From Phycisphaerales bacterium (lineage in GTDB: Bacteria > Bacteroidota > Bacteroidia > Chitinophagales > Chitinophagaceae): a stretch of 64,000 nt of DNA. The notes beneath the pieces were generated by a model that made no database searches, was not told the DNA's origin, and worked only from the letters and a program-made list of their open reading frames with translations. Positions 47,340 to 57,637 of this stretch are shown here, one piece after another. Where the stretch lies: contig JASGCQ010000002.1 in NCBI GenBank assembly GCA_030054025.1, forward strand, positions 1 through 64,000, in the 5' to 3' direction. A program made the translations under genes and the position numbers. The stretch's first letter is position 1; every line of letters begins with the position of its first letter.

Positions 47340-48611
47340 TTATTGATCCAATTCTTTTATTTTTTTCGACATTTCTGATCCTTTTTCTCCTTGTCCTAAA
47401 GCTTCGTATATATTTTGTAAAGCAACGAGAGAATTGCGATAGGTTGTTTTGTCATCAGCATTTAGTTTAGCCACATTTGGACTTAACAAATCGTATGATT
47501 TTTGGAAATAAGGTAGGCTCTTTGCAAATAGTGTATTACGTGTTAGTTTGAACGCATCGTACTTCTTGTTATCAGCATCTGTGGTACCCAATTTATTCAT
47601 TTGGTGTATAATGTCTGCCGCATTATTGAAATAAAGGGCGCCCAAATTGTAATGGTATTCGGACTTGTTGGGGTCTGCATCTATTGCTAGTTTGTAAGCC
47701 ATCTCGGCTTTTGTTTCATAATCTTTTGCATTGGCAGGTCTTTTCAACTCTCCTTTATCGTCTATTGGGTTGGCTAATGCACCATACAATACACCCAGAT
47801 TATATTGCAACAAAGGATTATCAGGATCTGTTTTTACAGCCTCTTCCATTTTGGTCACCAACACATCAATTTTGCCTACTCTGGAATAATAATTCATTTC
47901 TTGGCGAGAGATTTCGGCATTTTTAGGATAAGCTACTTTTGCTTCATCCAAAATTTTCTCGACAGATGCGTCATCCTTTTTTTCGGTATAGATGTCAATC
48001 AATGTTGAATAAATAAAAGGATCACGGGCTATGAGATTAGCTTTTGCTTTATTCAAGACACTCATTACTACGTCATTTTTTTTACCATAGAAGGCACTCA
48101 ATGCTTGAAATTTAAGTGCTTGAGCAGCTATAGTATCAAATTTTTTATCCGCAGCAAAATGCTTTCCTGCATTAACATTGCGGATGTCCACTACTTGCTG
48201 AAAAGATTTATATGCGGCTTCATAATCGCTTTTCGCACTGTTAGCAACATCTCCAGAATAGGCAGAAACTCCTGCATTGTAGGCTTTGAAAGCAATACGC
48301 TTCAATTTGTAATCAATTGCTTCTTTGTCGTAAGAGGGTTTTACTTCCAGCACTTTCATGAAGGATTGCGCACTTTCGTCCACCGCACTTGGGTCATTTT
48401 CGGAAAGTTTTTCGTACACTTCGCCTCGTGTAAACCAAGCATCACCATCAGCTTTTGTACTTTCGCTAGTTGTTGCTTCGTTGATGGAGATGACCGCTTT
48501 TTTCATATCGCCATTGCGCATATACTCCTTTGCAGTATATATTTTCGACTTTTGTGCAAAAGCATCAGTTGCCATTGTACATACTGCTATGATAATTACT
48601 CCTTTTTTCAT
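47340..48611 (-). CDS. tetratricopeptide repeat protein
   Basis: NPLLQYNLGVLYGALAN..., AYKLAIDADPNKSEYHYNLGALYFNNA repeats; signal peptide. Confidence 0.8.
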   Translation of the reverse strand: MKKGVIIIAVCTMATDAFAQKSKIYTAKEYMRNGDMKKAVISINEATTSESTKADGDAWFTRGEVYEKLSENDPSAVDESAQSFMKVLEVKPSYDKEAIDYKLKRIAFKAYNAGVSAYSGDVANSAKSDYEAAYKSFQQVVDIRNVNAGKHFAADKKFDTIAAQALKFQALSAFYGKKNDVVMSVLNKAKANLIARDPFIYSTLIDIYTEKKDDASVEKILDEAKVAYPKNAEISRQEMNYYSRVGKIDVLVTKMEEAVKTDPDNPLLQYNLGVLYGALANPIDDKGELKRPANAKDYETKAEMAYKLAIDADPNKSEYHYNLGALYFNNAADIIHQMNKLGTTDADNKKYDAFKLTRNTLFAKSLPYFQKSYDLLSPNVAKLNADDKTTYRNSLVALQNIYEALGQGEKGSEMSKKIKELDQ

Positions 48612-48760
48612 ATCTCGTTTTTAAAAAAATAAATCTTTGTTTATTTACTAGAGCAAACCTAAAATAATAATCCCAAATATAGTTGGCAAGTTTTGTTTGA
48701 ACGATTATTTTGTTGTGAAACTTCGGTTAAACTATTTCTGAATTGGAGTCCTCCAACAAA

Positions 48761-48798
48761 ATTGCCAACCCAAAAATAATTTAGGTTGGCAATTTTTA
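48761..48798 (-). terminator. terminator of rpoC
   Basis: attgccaacc...ggttggcaattttt hairpin. Confidence 0.8.
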
Positions 48799-48816
48799 TT
48801 TATGAAGGCGATTCAA

Positions 48817-51800
48817 TTATTCTTCGTCGTCGAACTCAAGAACGTCTTTATTCGCCATCAACAATTCGTATTCGTCTTTAGAACCTACAATGATTCCGTC
48901 GAAATCACGATTACCAGTACCGGCAGGTATCAAGTTGCCCGTAATAACGTTTTCTTTCAATCCTTGTAAGGTATCTGATTTACCATTGATTGCTGCTGTG
49001 GACAATACTTTAGTTGTTTCTTGGAACGAAGCCGCAGAAATCCAACTGCGTGTGCCTAAAGAAGCCTTAGTAATACCCAATAACAAAGGCATTGAGGTTG
49101 CGGGCTCTGCATCGCGGTATTCTACCAATTTTCTATCGGCACGGCGCAAAGCAGAGTTTTCTTCACGAATCTCACGCAATGTAGCAATTTGACCTGGATG
49201 CAATACTTCTGAACCACCATTTTCAGTAACGACTTTCTTATCAAAAATCCAATCGTTTTCTGTCATGAAGTCGAATTTATCTTCCGTATCGTTTTCCAAG
49301 AATTTGGTATCTCCTGGATCTACAATGGTTACCTTACGCATCATCTGACGCACAATTACTTCAATGTGCTTGTCGTTGATTTTCACCCCTTGCAAACGAT
49401 ATACCTCTTGAATTTCATTCACCAAGTATTCTTGTACTGCAAATGGACCTTTAATAGCCAAGATATCGCTTGGTGTTGTAGCACCATCAGACAATGAATT
49501 ACCCGCTTTGATAAAGTCACCGTCTTGCACCGTAATTTGACGTGTCAAAGGCACAAGATATTTTTTCACCATTCCGTCTTTAGACTCAACGGTGATTTCA
49601 CGGTTACCGCGTTTGATATTACCAAAAGCAACCACACCATCAATCTCCGCAACTACAGCAGGATTGCTTGGGTTACGCGCTTCGAACAATTCAGTTACTC
49701 GTGGAAGACCTCCCGTGATATCTCTGCTACGCCCCATCACTCGTGGTATCTTAGCGATTACTTGTCCGTTGTGTACTTTCTCATTTTCACTTACAATGAT
49801 ATGAGAACCTACGGGTAAGTTGTATGATTTATCATCCTTACCATCAATCAAAATAGCAGGTATTTTTGTTTTATCTTTGGTTTCGATAACCACTTTCTCG
49901 CGGTGGCCGGTTTGTTCATCGGCTTCTTCGCGGAAGGTAACCCCTTCTACGATGCCTTCGAAACGTACTTTACCGGTTACTTCCGAAATGATTACCGCAT
50001 TAAATGGATCCCATGCACAAATCGGTTGTCCTTTGGTAATCTTTTGACCATTCTTGATTTTAAGAATAGAACCATAAGGAATATTGTGTGTAGTGAGTAA
50101 ACGGTCGTTGGTTACATCCACTAAGCGCAATTCGCCCGTACGTCCGATAACCACCACTTGATCTTCACCTTCTTCACTTTTGTATGTAGTAGTACGCAAT
50201 CCGTCAAATTGTGCGGTACCATCAAAACGAGACAACAATTGAGAATCGGTTGCAGAGCTACTCGCTACCCCACCAACGTGGAAGGTGCGAAGCGTCAGCT
50301 GTGTACCTGGTTCACCAATGCTTTGTGCGGCGATAATACCAACAGAATCTCCTTTTTGCGCCATGTAGCCTGTTGCCAAATTTTTACCATAACATTTAGA
50401 GCAAACCCCTTTCTTAGCCTCGCAAGTCAATACCGAACGAATTTCAACGATATCAATTGCAGTATCTTCAATAGCTTTTGCAATATCTTCTGTGATTTCT
50501 CCACCCGCCTCAACGATTAGTTCATTAGACAATGGGTCAATGACATCGTGCAATGAGGTACGACCTAAGATACGGTCATACAATGATTCGATAATTTCTT
50601 CGTTGTCTTTCAAGGCTGAAGTAGCAATACCACGTAGTGTACCACAATCTTCTTCATTGATTACAACGTCTTGAGCCACGTCAACCAAACGACGGGTCAA
50701 ATAACCCGCATCCGCTGTTTTAAGGGCGGTATCCGCTAGACCTTTACGAGCACCATGGGTAGAGATAAAGTACTCCAATACCGACAAACCTACTTTGAAG
50801 TTCGACAAGATTGGGTTTTCGATAATCTCTGAACCTGATGAACCCGAACGACGAGGTTTCGCCATCAATCCACGAAGACCAGCCAACTGTTTTACTTGTT
50901 GCTTACTACCACGAGCTCCGGAATCCAACATCATATATACGGAGTTGAAGCCTTGCTTGTCGGTAGCCATTTCCTTAATCAATGTTTCGGTAACACGTGT
51001 ATCCACACGACTCCAAATATCAATGATTTGGTTATAACGCTCGTTGTTGGTAATGAGACCCATATTGTAGTTTTCCCACACTTCATCTACATCGCCATGA
51101 GCTTTGTTTACTAATTCTTCTTTGATTTCCGGAACAGTCAAATCTTTGATGTTGAACGACAATCCACCACGGAAGGCCGTACGGAATCCGAGTGTTTTGA
51201 TGTCATCCAAGAATTGAACGGTTTGCGGAATGTTGGTATTTTTCAAGATGTCACCGATGATTTCTCTCAATGATTTCTTGGTCAATAGTGCATTTACAAA
51301 TCCGTTTGATTTTGGTACAAACTGATTGAAGATAACACGACCTACGGTAGTCTCTATCAATTCGGTTTTCAAGCTCGCATCTTTCTGACGAACGCTGGCT
51401 CTTACCTTAATCCAAGCGTGCAAATCGGCACGTCCTTCATTGTTGGCAATCACTACTTCTTCAGCAGAATAGAAGGTTTTTCCTTCACCTTTTACAAGCT
51501 CAGCATCGGTAGTTTTTTTACCTTTTGTGAGGTAGTACAAACCAAGAACCATGTCCTGAGAAGGGAGGGTGATGGGTGTACCATTTTGAGGGTTCAAGAT
51601 GTTATGAGAAGCCAACATCAACAATTGAGCTTCGAGAATAGCAGCATGGCTCAATGGAACGTGAACCGCCATTTGGTCACCATCGAAATCCGCATTGAAC
51701 GCCGAACACACCAATGGATGGAGCTGTATCGCTTTACCTTCAATCAACTTGGGTTGGAAGGCTTGGATAGACAATCTATGGAGCGTTGGGGCACGGTTGA

Positions 51801-53139
51801 GCAAGATAGGATGTCCTTTCAAAACATTTTCCAAGATATCCCAAACCACCGCTTCTTTGCGCTCTACTAATTTCTTAGCACTCTTAACGGTCTTTACAAT
51901 ACCACGCTCAATCAATTTGCGAATGATAAATGGTTTGAACAATTCCGCAGCCATATCTTTAGGAATACCGCACTCGTGTAGTTTCATCTCTGGTCCTACC
52001 ACGATTACCGAACGTCCGGAATAATCCACACGTTTACCCAACAAGTTTTGACGGAAACGACCTTGTTTACCTTTCAATACATCTGAAAGTGATTTCAAAG
52101 CACGTCCACCTTCTGCTTTTACGGCATTGGATTTACGGCTATTATCAAATAATGAATCCACGGCTTCTTGAAGCATACGTTTTTCATTACGCAAGATGAC
52201 TTCGGGTGCTTTAATCTCCAACAAACGCTTTAAACGGTTGTTGCGGATAATCACACGACGATAAAGGTCATTCAAATCAGAAGATGCAAAACGACCACCA
52301 TCTAAGGGTACCAATGGGCGCAATTCGGGTGGTATGATGGGCAAATATTGCATCACCATCCACTCCAATTTATTTTCTACTCTGGTATTGGCTTCACGGA
52401 AAGCTTCAACTACGCTCAAGCGTTTCAAGGCTTCTTGTTTACGTTGTTGCGAGGTTTCGTTGGCGGCAGCATTACGCAATTCGTAACTCAAGGTATCGAG
52501 GTCGATACGAGACAACAAATCGTGTACCGCTTCGGCCCCCATCTTAGCGATGAATTTATTCGGGTCTTCGTCGGGCAAATAATGATTGTCTTTAGAAATC
52601 GCTTCTTGAATCTCCAGATATTCATCTTCGCTCAACAATTGTTGATGTACGTTTTCAGAATCTTTCAAATTCAATTTTTGGCGAATCAAATCTTCTGCTT
52701 CACCCGCTTGTACTACTACATAACGCTCGTAATACACGATGCTTTCCATTTTTTTGGAAGAGCAACCCAAGAGGTAACCAATTTTATTGGGCAAGCTTTT
52801 GAAATACCAAATATGCACTACAGGCACCACCAATTTAAGATGCCCCATGCGCTCACGACGTACTTTCTTTTCCGTAACTTCCACACCACAACGGTCGCAC
52901 ACGATGCCTTTATAACGAATACGCTTGTATTTACCACAATAGCATTCGTAATCTTTTACAGGACCAAATATCTTTTCGCAAAACAAGCCATCACGCTCGG
53001 GTTTGTAGGTACGATAGTTAATCGTTTCGGGTTTCAATACCTCGCCGTAAGAACGATCGAGTATCACATCGGGTGATGCAAGACTGATGGTGATTTTGTC
53101 AAACCCAGCCTTCGGACGATTTTCTTTTTTAATTGCCAT
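48817..53139 (-). CDS. rpoC: DNA-directed RNA polymerase subunit beta'
   Basis: [59 protein letters not shown]. Confidence 0.98.
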   Translation of the reverse strand: MAIKKENRPKAGFDKITISLASPDVILDRSYGEVLKPETINYRTYKPERDGLFCEKIFGPVKDYECYCGKYKRIRYKGIVCDRCGVEVTEKKVRRERMGHLKLVVPVVHIWYFKSLPNKIGYLLGCSSKKMESIVYYERYVVVQAGEAEDLIRQKLNLKDSENVHQQLLSEDEYLEIQEAISKDNHYLPDEDPNKFIAKMGAEAVHDLLSRIDLDTLSYELRNAAANETSQQRKQEALKRLSVVEAFREANTRVENKLEWMVMQYLPIIPPELRPLVPLDGGRFASSDLNDLYRRVIIRNNRLKRLLEIKAPEVILRNEKRMLQEAVDSLFDNSRKSNAVKAEGGRALKSLSDVLKGKQGRFRQNLLGKRVDYSGRSVIVVGPEMKLHECGIPKDMAAELFKPFIIRKLIERGIVKTVKSAKKLVERKEAVVWDILENVLKGHPILLNRAPTLHRLSIQAFQPKLIEGKAIQLHPLVCSAFNADFDGDQMAVHVPLSHAAILEAQLLMLASHNILNPQNGTPITLPSQDMVLGLYYLTKGKKTTDAELVKGEGKTFYSAEEVVIANNEGRADLHAWIKVRASVRQKDASLKTELIETTVGRVIFNQFVPKSNGFVNALLTKKSLREIIGDILKNTNIPQTVQFLDDIKTLGFRTAFRGGLSFNIKDLTVPEIKEELVNKAHGDVDEVWENYNMGLITNNERYNQIIDIWSRVDTRVTETLIKEMATDKQGFNSVYMMLDSGARGSKQQVKQLAGLRGLMAKPRRSGSSGSEIIENPILSNFKVGLSVLEYFISTHGARKGLADTALKTADAGYLTRRLVDVAQDVVINEEDCGTLRGIATSALKDNEEIIESLYDRILGRTSLHDVIDPLSNELIVEAGGEITEDIAKAIEDTAIDIVEIRSVLTCEAKKGVCSKCYGKNLATGYMAQKGDSVGIIAAQSIGEPGTQLTLRTFHVGGVASSSATDSQLLSRFDGTAQFDGLRTTTYKSEEGEDQVVVIGRTGELRLVDVTNDRLLTTHNIPYGSILKIKNGQKITKGQPICAWDPFNAVIISEVTGKVRFEGIVEGVTFREEADEQTGHREKVVIETKDKTKIPAILIDGKDDKSYNLPVGSHIIVSENEKVHNGQVIAKIPRVMGRSRDITGGLPRVTELFEARNPSNPAVVAEIDGVVAFGNIKRGNREITVESKDGMVKKYLVPLTRQITVQDGDFIKAGNSLSDGATTPSDILAIKGPFAVQEYLVNEIQEVYRLQGVKINDKHIEVIVRQMMRKVTIVDPGDTKFLENDTEDKFDFMTENDWIFDKKVVTENGGSEVLHPGQIATLREIREENSALRRADRKLVEYRDAEPATSMPLLLGITKASLGTRSWISAASFQETTKVLSTAAINGKSDTLQGLKENVITGNLIPAGTGNRDFDGIIVGSKDEYELLMANKDVLEFDDEE

Positions 53140-53164
53140 ATTATTGAGAGTGTATTTTTAAAGA

Positions 53165-54586
53165 TTATTTTTTAATATACCTATTTGTGTCAGAAAAAAT
53201 AAAATATTTACTATTTAATTCATTGTAATTGAATGCCCCCCACTTAGTAATAAAGGATTTATTCTTATCAATTGCCCAAGCAAACTCATCTTTGTTTTCT
53301 TCAATTATAATACTGCGTGCTTGTCCATATTCCATGGAAGATAAAAGCCAAAATTCATATGAACTTCCCCATGTCATTAAAAGAGTTTGAAGGGGTACAG
53401 CTTTTGAAGTTAACACGATTTTTTTCTGAGGTAATGAATTTGTATCATGTAAAAAATGCCTATACCATTCTAAACGGTGAGTATAAAAATGATGCGTATG
53501 AAAAATTCTGACAATTCCAACAAAACTAATAACGCCAATTAAAACAACTGGGACAGTTAGATTCTTAATTGATGGTAAAAAATCAAAAGCAAAGGGTATA
53601 GCAACAAAACTAGAAATAAGCAAGTATTGATTTTCGAGATAAAATTGATCCGCACCCTGAGGATAAGAGGTATTGACGATAAATATATAAATAAAAGAGT
53701 AAAAAAACATGAGGAAGATCTTAGCATAAAGTTTGCACCTAATATAGTAGATTCCGACGATGCTCATAATAATTGGAATGAAAAAATAATCTTTTAGAAA
53801 ATAGTGCAAAAAATTTTTATTAGACTGAATATTAAAATAATGAGGGAAAAGTTGAAAAATATTTTTCAGCCCTCCTATCGCTTGGCTGTCGTATGCTGTT
53901 TTAAAAAAGATACTTTTTATAAGCAGGAAAGTTGCATATATTAAAAATTGAAATAAAATAAATTTTCTTTTATCGGGATAATTAAGGTACAGAAACGAAA
54001 AAGAAAAGAGAGCTACAAACAAAAGAAGCGGATGAGTAAAACAAATAATAAACAGTAAAGAGGGAGATAACCAACTAAAATAGAGAGGAACTACATTTTT
54101 ATTGAGAATATTATCAAATAGGGATAAGAAAATAAACAAAAAAGCGACACCTTGAGGTAATTCAGACTGAATCCAAAAAAAAGTATGTGTCGTCATTAAA
54201 ATACTAAATAATAAAAAAGCGATTCCAAATTTTGTATTCTTAATCACTTGAAAAATAATAATGAAGGCACTTGCATAAAAGACCACAAAACTCATCGAAT
54301 AGATCAAAGCTATATTGCTAATTGACAATCCCATTTTTGAGCCTAGAAGTGGGAATGCTTGAGTAACAGCCGCACCAAATCTATTATTTTGAATAGCAAA
54401 TGTGCCGTCTTTTAATATACAGAATAAATGATAGGATATATCTAAAAATACCGTTCTCTCTTTATAAAAAAGAACAGATAATGAGAGTAAAATTAAATAC
54501 AGCACAGCACCAATACAAAATATCCACTTTGATTGAATTTGTTTTGACATTAAATATTTTTTTTGCCTATCAAAATTGGTACTCAT
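53165..54586 (-). CDS. multi-pass membrane protein, possibly GT-C-like
   Basis: Many hydrophobic helices across 473 aa; start overlaps the stop of the GT2 ORF (ATGA). Confidence 0.6.
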   Translation of the reverse strand: MSTNFDRQKKYLMSKQIQSKWIFCIGAVLYLILLSLSVLFYKERTVFLDISYHLFCILKDGTFAIQNNRFGAAVTQAFPLLGSKMGLSISNIALIYSMSFVVFYASAFIIIFQVIKNTKFGIAFLLFSILMTTHTFFWIQSELPQGVAFLFIFLSLFDNILNKNVVPLYFSWLSPSLLFIICFTHPLLLFVALFSFSFLYLNYPDKRKFILFQFLIYATFLLIKSIFFKTAYDSQAIGGLKNIFQLFPHYFNIQSNKNFLHYFLKDYFFIPIIMSIVGIYYIRCKLYAKIFLMFFYSFIYIFIVNTSYPQGADQFYLENQYLLISSFVAIPFAFDFLPSIKNLTVPVVLIGVISFVGIVRIFHTHHFYTHRLEWYRHFLHDTNSLPQKKIVLTSKAVPLQTLLMTWGSSYEFWLLSSMEYGQARSIIIEENKDEFAWAIDKNKSFITKWGAFNYNELNSKYFIFSDTNRYIKK

Positions 54587-55470
54587 TTCTTCAAAATATA
54601 ATTTTCGTAACTCAGGTTATATCCTATTTTATTTTGTACAAAATTTTTCAACTTTTGCTTAAAAGTCAATTTGTTAAAGGATAAGTCGTAATCAAATTTC
54701 CAATTCTTTTGTTCTATTCGTTTTTTCATCGCCTCAGGGTGTGTTCCGGTAAAGAGTTCGAGGGCATCTATATGACTGGCATAATCAAATTGCTCGGCTT
54801 GCCTTACGTTTTTCTTCACCCATTCATCGTCGTGCCATAGTTTGTTAAAAGTCTCCTGCTTGCGTTGCATTGCTTTAGGCTCTTTTACCCATCCGTAGTG
54901 ATATACAAAAGCTTCTACGGCTGCTACGCTGAGTTTCTCACCCTTATTCTTCCGAAAGCCCTGAGCGTCTCTGTAAGAATAAATGTGAGGATTTCTCCGC
55001 ACGATTCTTATTTCGTTCCGATACCATCCCGGAGCAATACCCACATAATCGTAAGAACCATAAAAGTGAAGGTACTTGAACAACAAGCCATCCACTGTTT
55101 TGTCTTCTTGGTATCGCTGCATTGCCTCTTGTATAGCAGGGTGATATTGTTCGTGTACCACTTCATCTCCTTGAATATAAAAGCACCAATCTGTATCTTC
55201 ACCTATTGCTGCAAAAGCCTTGTCTGTTTCTACAGCCAATACTTTGCCGCCTTCTCTCAAACTATCATCCCAAACTGTTTCTACAATTCTAATTTTTTCA
55301 GGATTTATATTTTTTATTAAAGCCAGCGTTTCATCTTCTGATTGCCCCACTGCCACTACAAAATCATCACAAAGTGGTAATATGGACTGTATCGCTTCGA
55401 CTATTGGGTAGTCAAATTTTATAGCATTTCTAATAAACGTAAATCCTGTAACCTTCATCATTATATTCAA
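54583..55470 (-). CDS. family 2 glycosyltransferase
   Basis: VTGFTFIRNAIKFDYPIVEAIQSILPLCDDFVVAVGQSEDETLALI...DTDWCFYIQGDEVVHE. Confidence 0.85.
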   Translation of the reverse strand: MNIMMKVTGFTFIRNAIKFDYPIVEAIQSILPLCDDFVVAVGQSEDETLALIKNINPEKIRIVETVWDDSLREGGKVLAVETDKAFAAIGEDTDWCFYIQGDEVVHEQYHPAIQEAMQRYQEDKTVDGLLFKYLHFYGSYDYVGIAPGWYRNEIRIVRRNPHIYSYRDAQGFRKNKGEKLSVAAVEAFVYHYGWVKEPKAMQRKQETFNKLWHDDEWVKKNVRQAEQFDYASHIDALELFTGTHPEAMKKRIEQKNWKFDYDLSFNKLTFKQKLKNFVQNKIGYNLSYENYILKK

Positions 55471-55482
55471 CCATCATCTAAT

Positions 55483-55950
55483 TTACTTCTTTGCATTTAA
55501 ATAATCTTGTTCTGTAAAAGTGTATGTAAAGTACCCCTTTAAGAATTTCTTATTTTCTTCAACAATTGTTTTTACATAGTTTTCACTATTAGATATATTT
55601 CTATTATTCTCAAATTTTATGCATTCATCACAAGTAATCGTTGAATTAAATTTTAAATGAATTACTTTAATTGAATCATCAAATAATATTACTATAGAAT
55701 CATAAGGTTTTAACAAAGTTCCATAATCAGGACTAAGTGTTTTACCATGTACATTTGATTCAAATACTTGCAAATTTCCAAGGGGTTTTATAAGAAATAT
55801 CCCAAATGAATCAACGGAACCCATTGTATATGGATAGATTCGAATACTATGTTTTGACTCATTTTTCAAATATGACCTTGTATTACTTTTATAATCTTTA
55901 ATGCAACTCAAAAAAAAGAAAAAAACAATTACTGTTAGAATGATTTTCAT
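55483..55950 (-). CDS. small hypothetical lipoprotein
   Basis: Lipobox-like VFFFFLSC at N-terminus; intact AT-rich ORF. Confidence 0.5.
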   Translation of the reverse strand: MKIILTVIVFFFFLSCIKDYKSNTRSYLKNESKHSIRIYPYTMGSVDSFGIFLIKPLGNLQVFESNVHGKTLSPDYGTLLKPYDSIVILFDDSIKVIHLKFNSTITCDECIKFENNRNISNSENYVKTIVEENKKFLKGYFTYTFTEQDYLNAKK

Positions 55951-55958
55951 AATTATTT

Positions 55959-57566
55959 TTAATATGCTGCTAAAAGTGTGTCTATTTGACCATCCGTAAC
56001 ACCTGATGGTTTGAAAGCTTTCAATCTTGTAGATAGACTACTTATACCATACACATGTTTTAGAATATTTGCTTCAATATTAGCAAAAGTATATCCTTGA
56101 ACTCGGTCTTTTGTGGATCCAAATAAAAAAAAGTCATTTACATTATCATACAAATTAATATATAAATTTGTATAATCATGAGAGTGTGTAGCTTTACTCC
56201 AATACTGATATGCTTGATTGTTAGGATGTTGAACAGTTACTGTATAATTCCAGTCTCCATAATTAGCGACACTTCTTGTCGTTTTGTACTCTAATTTTGT
56301 CAACCACCATTCCACTGCTACAGGCCAACTTTCTTGTAGTTGTGAGCTTACTTGTAAATATTGTATAAGTCCTGCATTCATTTTAACAATATGACTTGTA
56401 TGTGCTAATTCGTGGCAAGTTGTTGAAAAAATTTCATCCGAAGCATACTCACCGCTAGAACTATTTCGTGCAATTTTTAAAATAGGAAAAATCCCATAAT
56501 TTACACCTGACCAATCTCTAGTGCCATTTTTGGCTAGAAACAATGTTCGATTACCAGAAGGTCTAAATGGTCTTTGTAAGCCATCAATAAAGCTATAGTG
56601 ATATCGAAATGCTCCCCTGAAGATATGACCAACAAATCTGAGATAACCACCACTTATTACATAATTCCAATCACCCCCCTTTTTAGGACCATCAATCCAA
56701 GTAGTTGAACCAAAAAAATGTTCTCTTACAGAAAAACGCAGTGTAGTAAACCAAAGTGAATAGTTACAATCCCTTTCGAAACGACCGCTCATACGATAAT
56801 TACCATTAAAATCTGTAGTAGCACTATAAGTAGTAAACCATCTTCTTGCTCTCATTTCTACCCCTTCTAAACCAATGTTTCTTCCTAAACGTGTATCAAA
56901 TATTTCAATTTTACCACCTGGGTTGTACTTAGCTCTTGTTACCTTAGCTGTAGAAGATGTAGCTCCAAGCGTGTCTGAAAAGTTACCTGTTTGTACATAA
57001 GCTCTGTCTAATAATTTGTTCAAAAACGTTTCCTGTTCTGGTATTTCATCATTTATACGACTATCTTCTTCAGGGATGTACATTTCAGCCAAAACTTGGT
57101 GGGTAATGTTTTGAGGGAAAACATAATTAGTTTTTACAGCAGCATATTGATAAGTAGGCGTAGATGCAGGTAAACTTGGGTCATGATAACGATTTCCAGC
57201 TTGAGTTATCTCATAATCTAATGGATAGTCGTAAACCTTTAAATTTGAGTCTGCACTTAATTGCTCATATTGAGCAGAATCGGATGGGCTGAACTTCACA
57301 TAATAATGAGTTGCGCTTATTTGATTCGGCAATAAATAAGTATATCCTTGTTGCTGAATTGCAGTCGCAGCAGCTACCATATTAGCTACAGTGTAAGGGT
57401 TCTGTAATTGTGCGCCTAATACCAAATCTCCTTCACTATCTTGAGGAATAATTTTAGCTATATTTTGTGATTTTGTATCTCCTTTATTCTCTATTACAAC
57501 ATTTTCTTTTTTACAACTAAAGATAGGCAAACAGAATAATAGACTTATATATTTTTTCATTCGCAT
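55959..57566 (-). CDS. lipoprotein with HExxH (putative zinc metallopeptidase)
   Basis: Lipobox LPIFSC; TTCHELAHTSHI (HExxH at 56400-56414) followed by QESWPVAVEWWLT; regulatory-like NGNYRMSG segment. Confidence 0.65.
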   Translation of the reverse strand: MRMKKYISLLFCLPIFSCKKENVVIENKGDTKSQNIAKIIPQDSEGDLVLGAQLQNPYTVANMVAAATAIQQQGYTYLLPNQISATHYYVKFSPSDSAQYEQLSADSNLKVYDYPLDYEITQAGNRYHDPSLPASTPTYQYAAVKTNYVFPQNITHQVLAEMYIPEEDSRINDEIPEQETFLNKLLDRAYVQTGNFSDTLGATSSTAKVTRAKYNPGGKIEIFDTRLGRNIGLEGVEMRARRWFTTYSATTDFNGNYRMSGRFERDCNYSLWFTTLRFSVREHFFGSTTWIDGPKKGGDWNYVISGGYLRFVGHIFRGAFRYHYSFIDGLQRPFRPSGNRTLFLAKNGTRDWSGVNYGIFPILKIARNSSSGEYASDEIFSTTCHELAHTSHIVKMNAGLIQYLQVSSQLQESWPVAVEWWLTKLEYKTTRSVANYGDWNYTVTVQHPNNQAYQYWSKATHSHDYTNLYINLYDNVNDFFLFGSTKDRVQGYTFANIEANILKHVYGISSLSTRLKAFKPSGVTDGQIDTLLAAY

Positions 57567-57595
57567 TAATTATTGTTTTATTAATAGTTTTAGAT

Positions 57596-57623
57596 GGATA
57601 CGATGCTTCTACGCACCGTATCC
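57596..57623 (-). terminator. hairpin immediately 3' of rpoB
   Basis: GGATACGgTGC-gtagaa-GCAtCGTATCC on minus strand 15 nt after the rpoB stop; weak T tract. Confidence 0.5.
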
Positions 57624-57637
57624 TTATTAATTATCGT

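Noticed and set aside
52348-53076. 242-aa plus-strand ORF
   Set aside because: Antisense to the highly conserved rpoC coding sequence; no independent signal of coding.
53140-57637. Prophage or transposon as the cause of the rpoBC split
   Set aside because: No integrase, transposase, terminal repeats or phage structural genes recognised in the inserted block.
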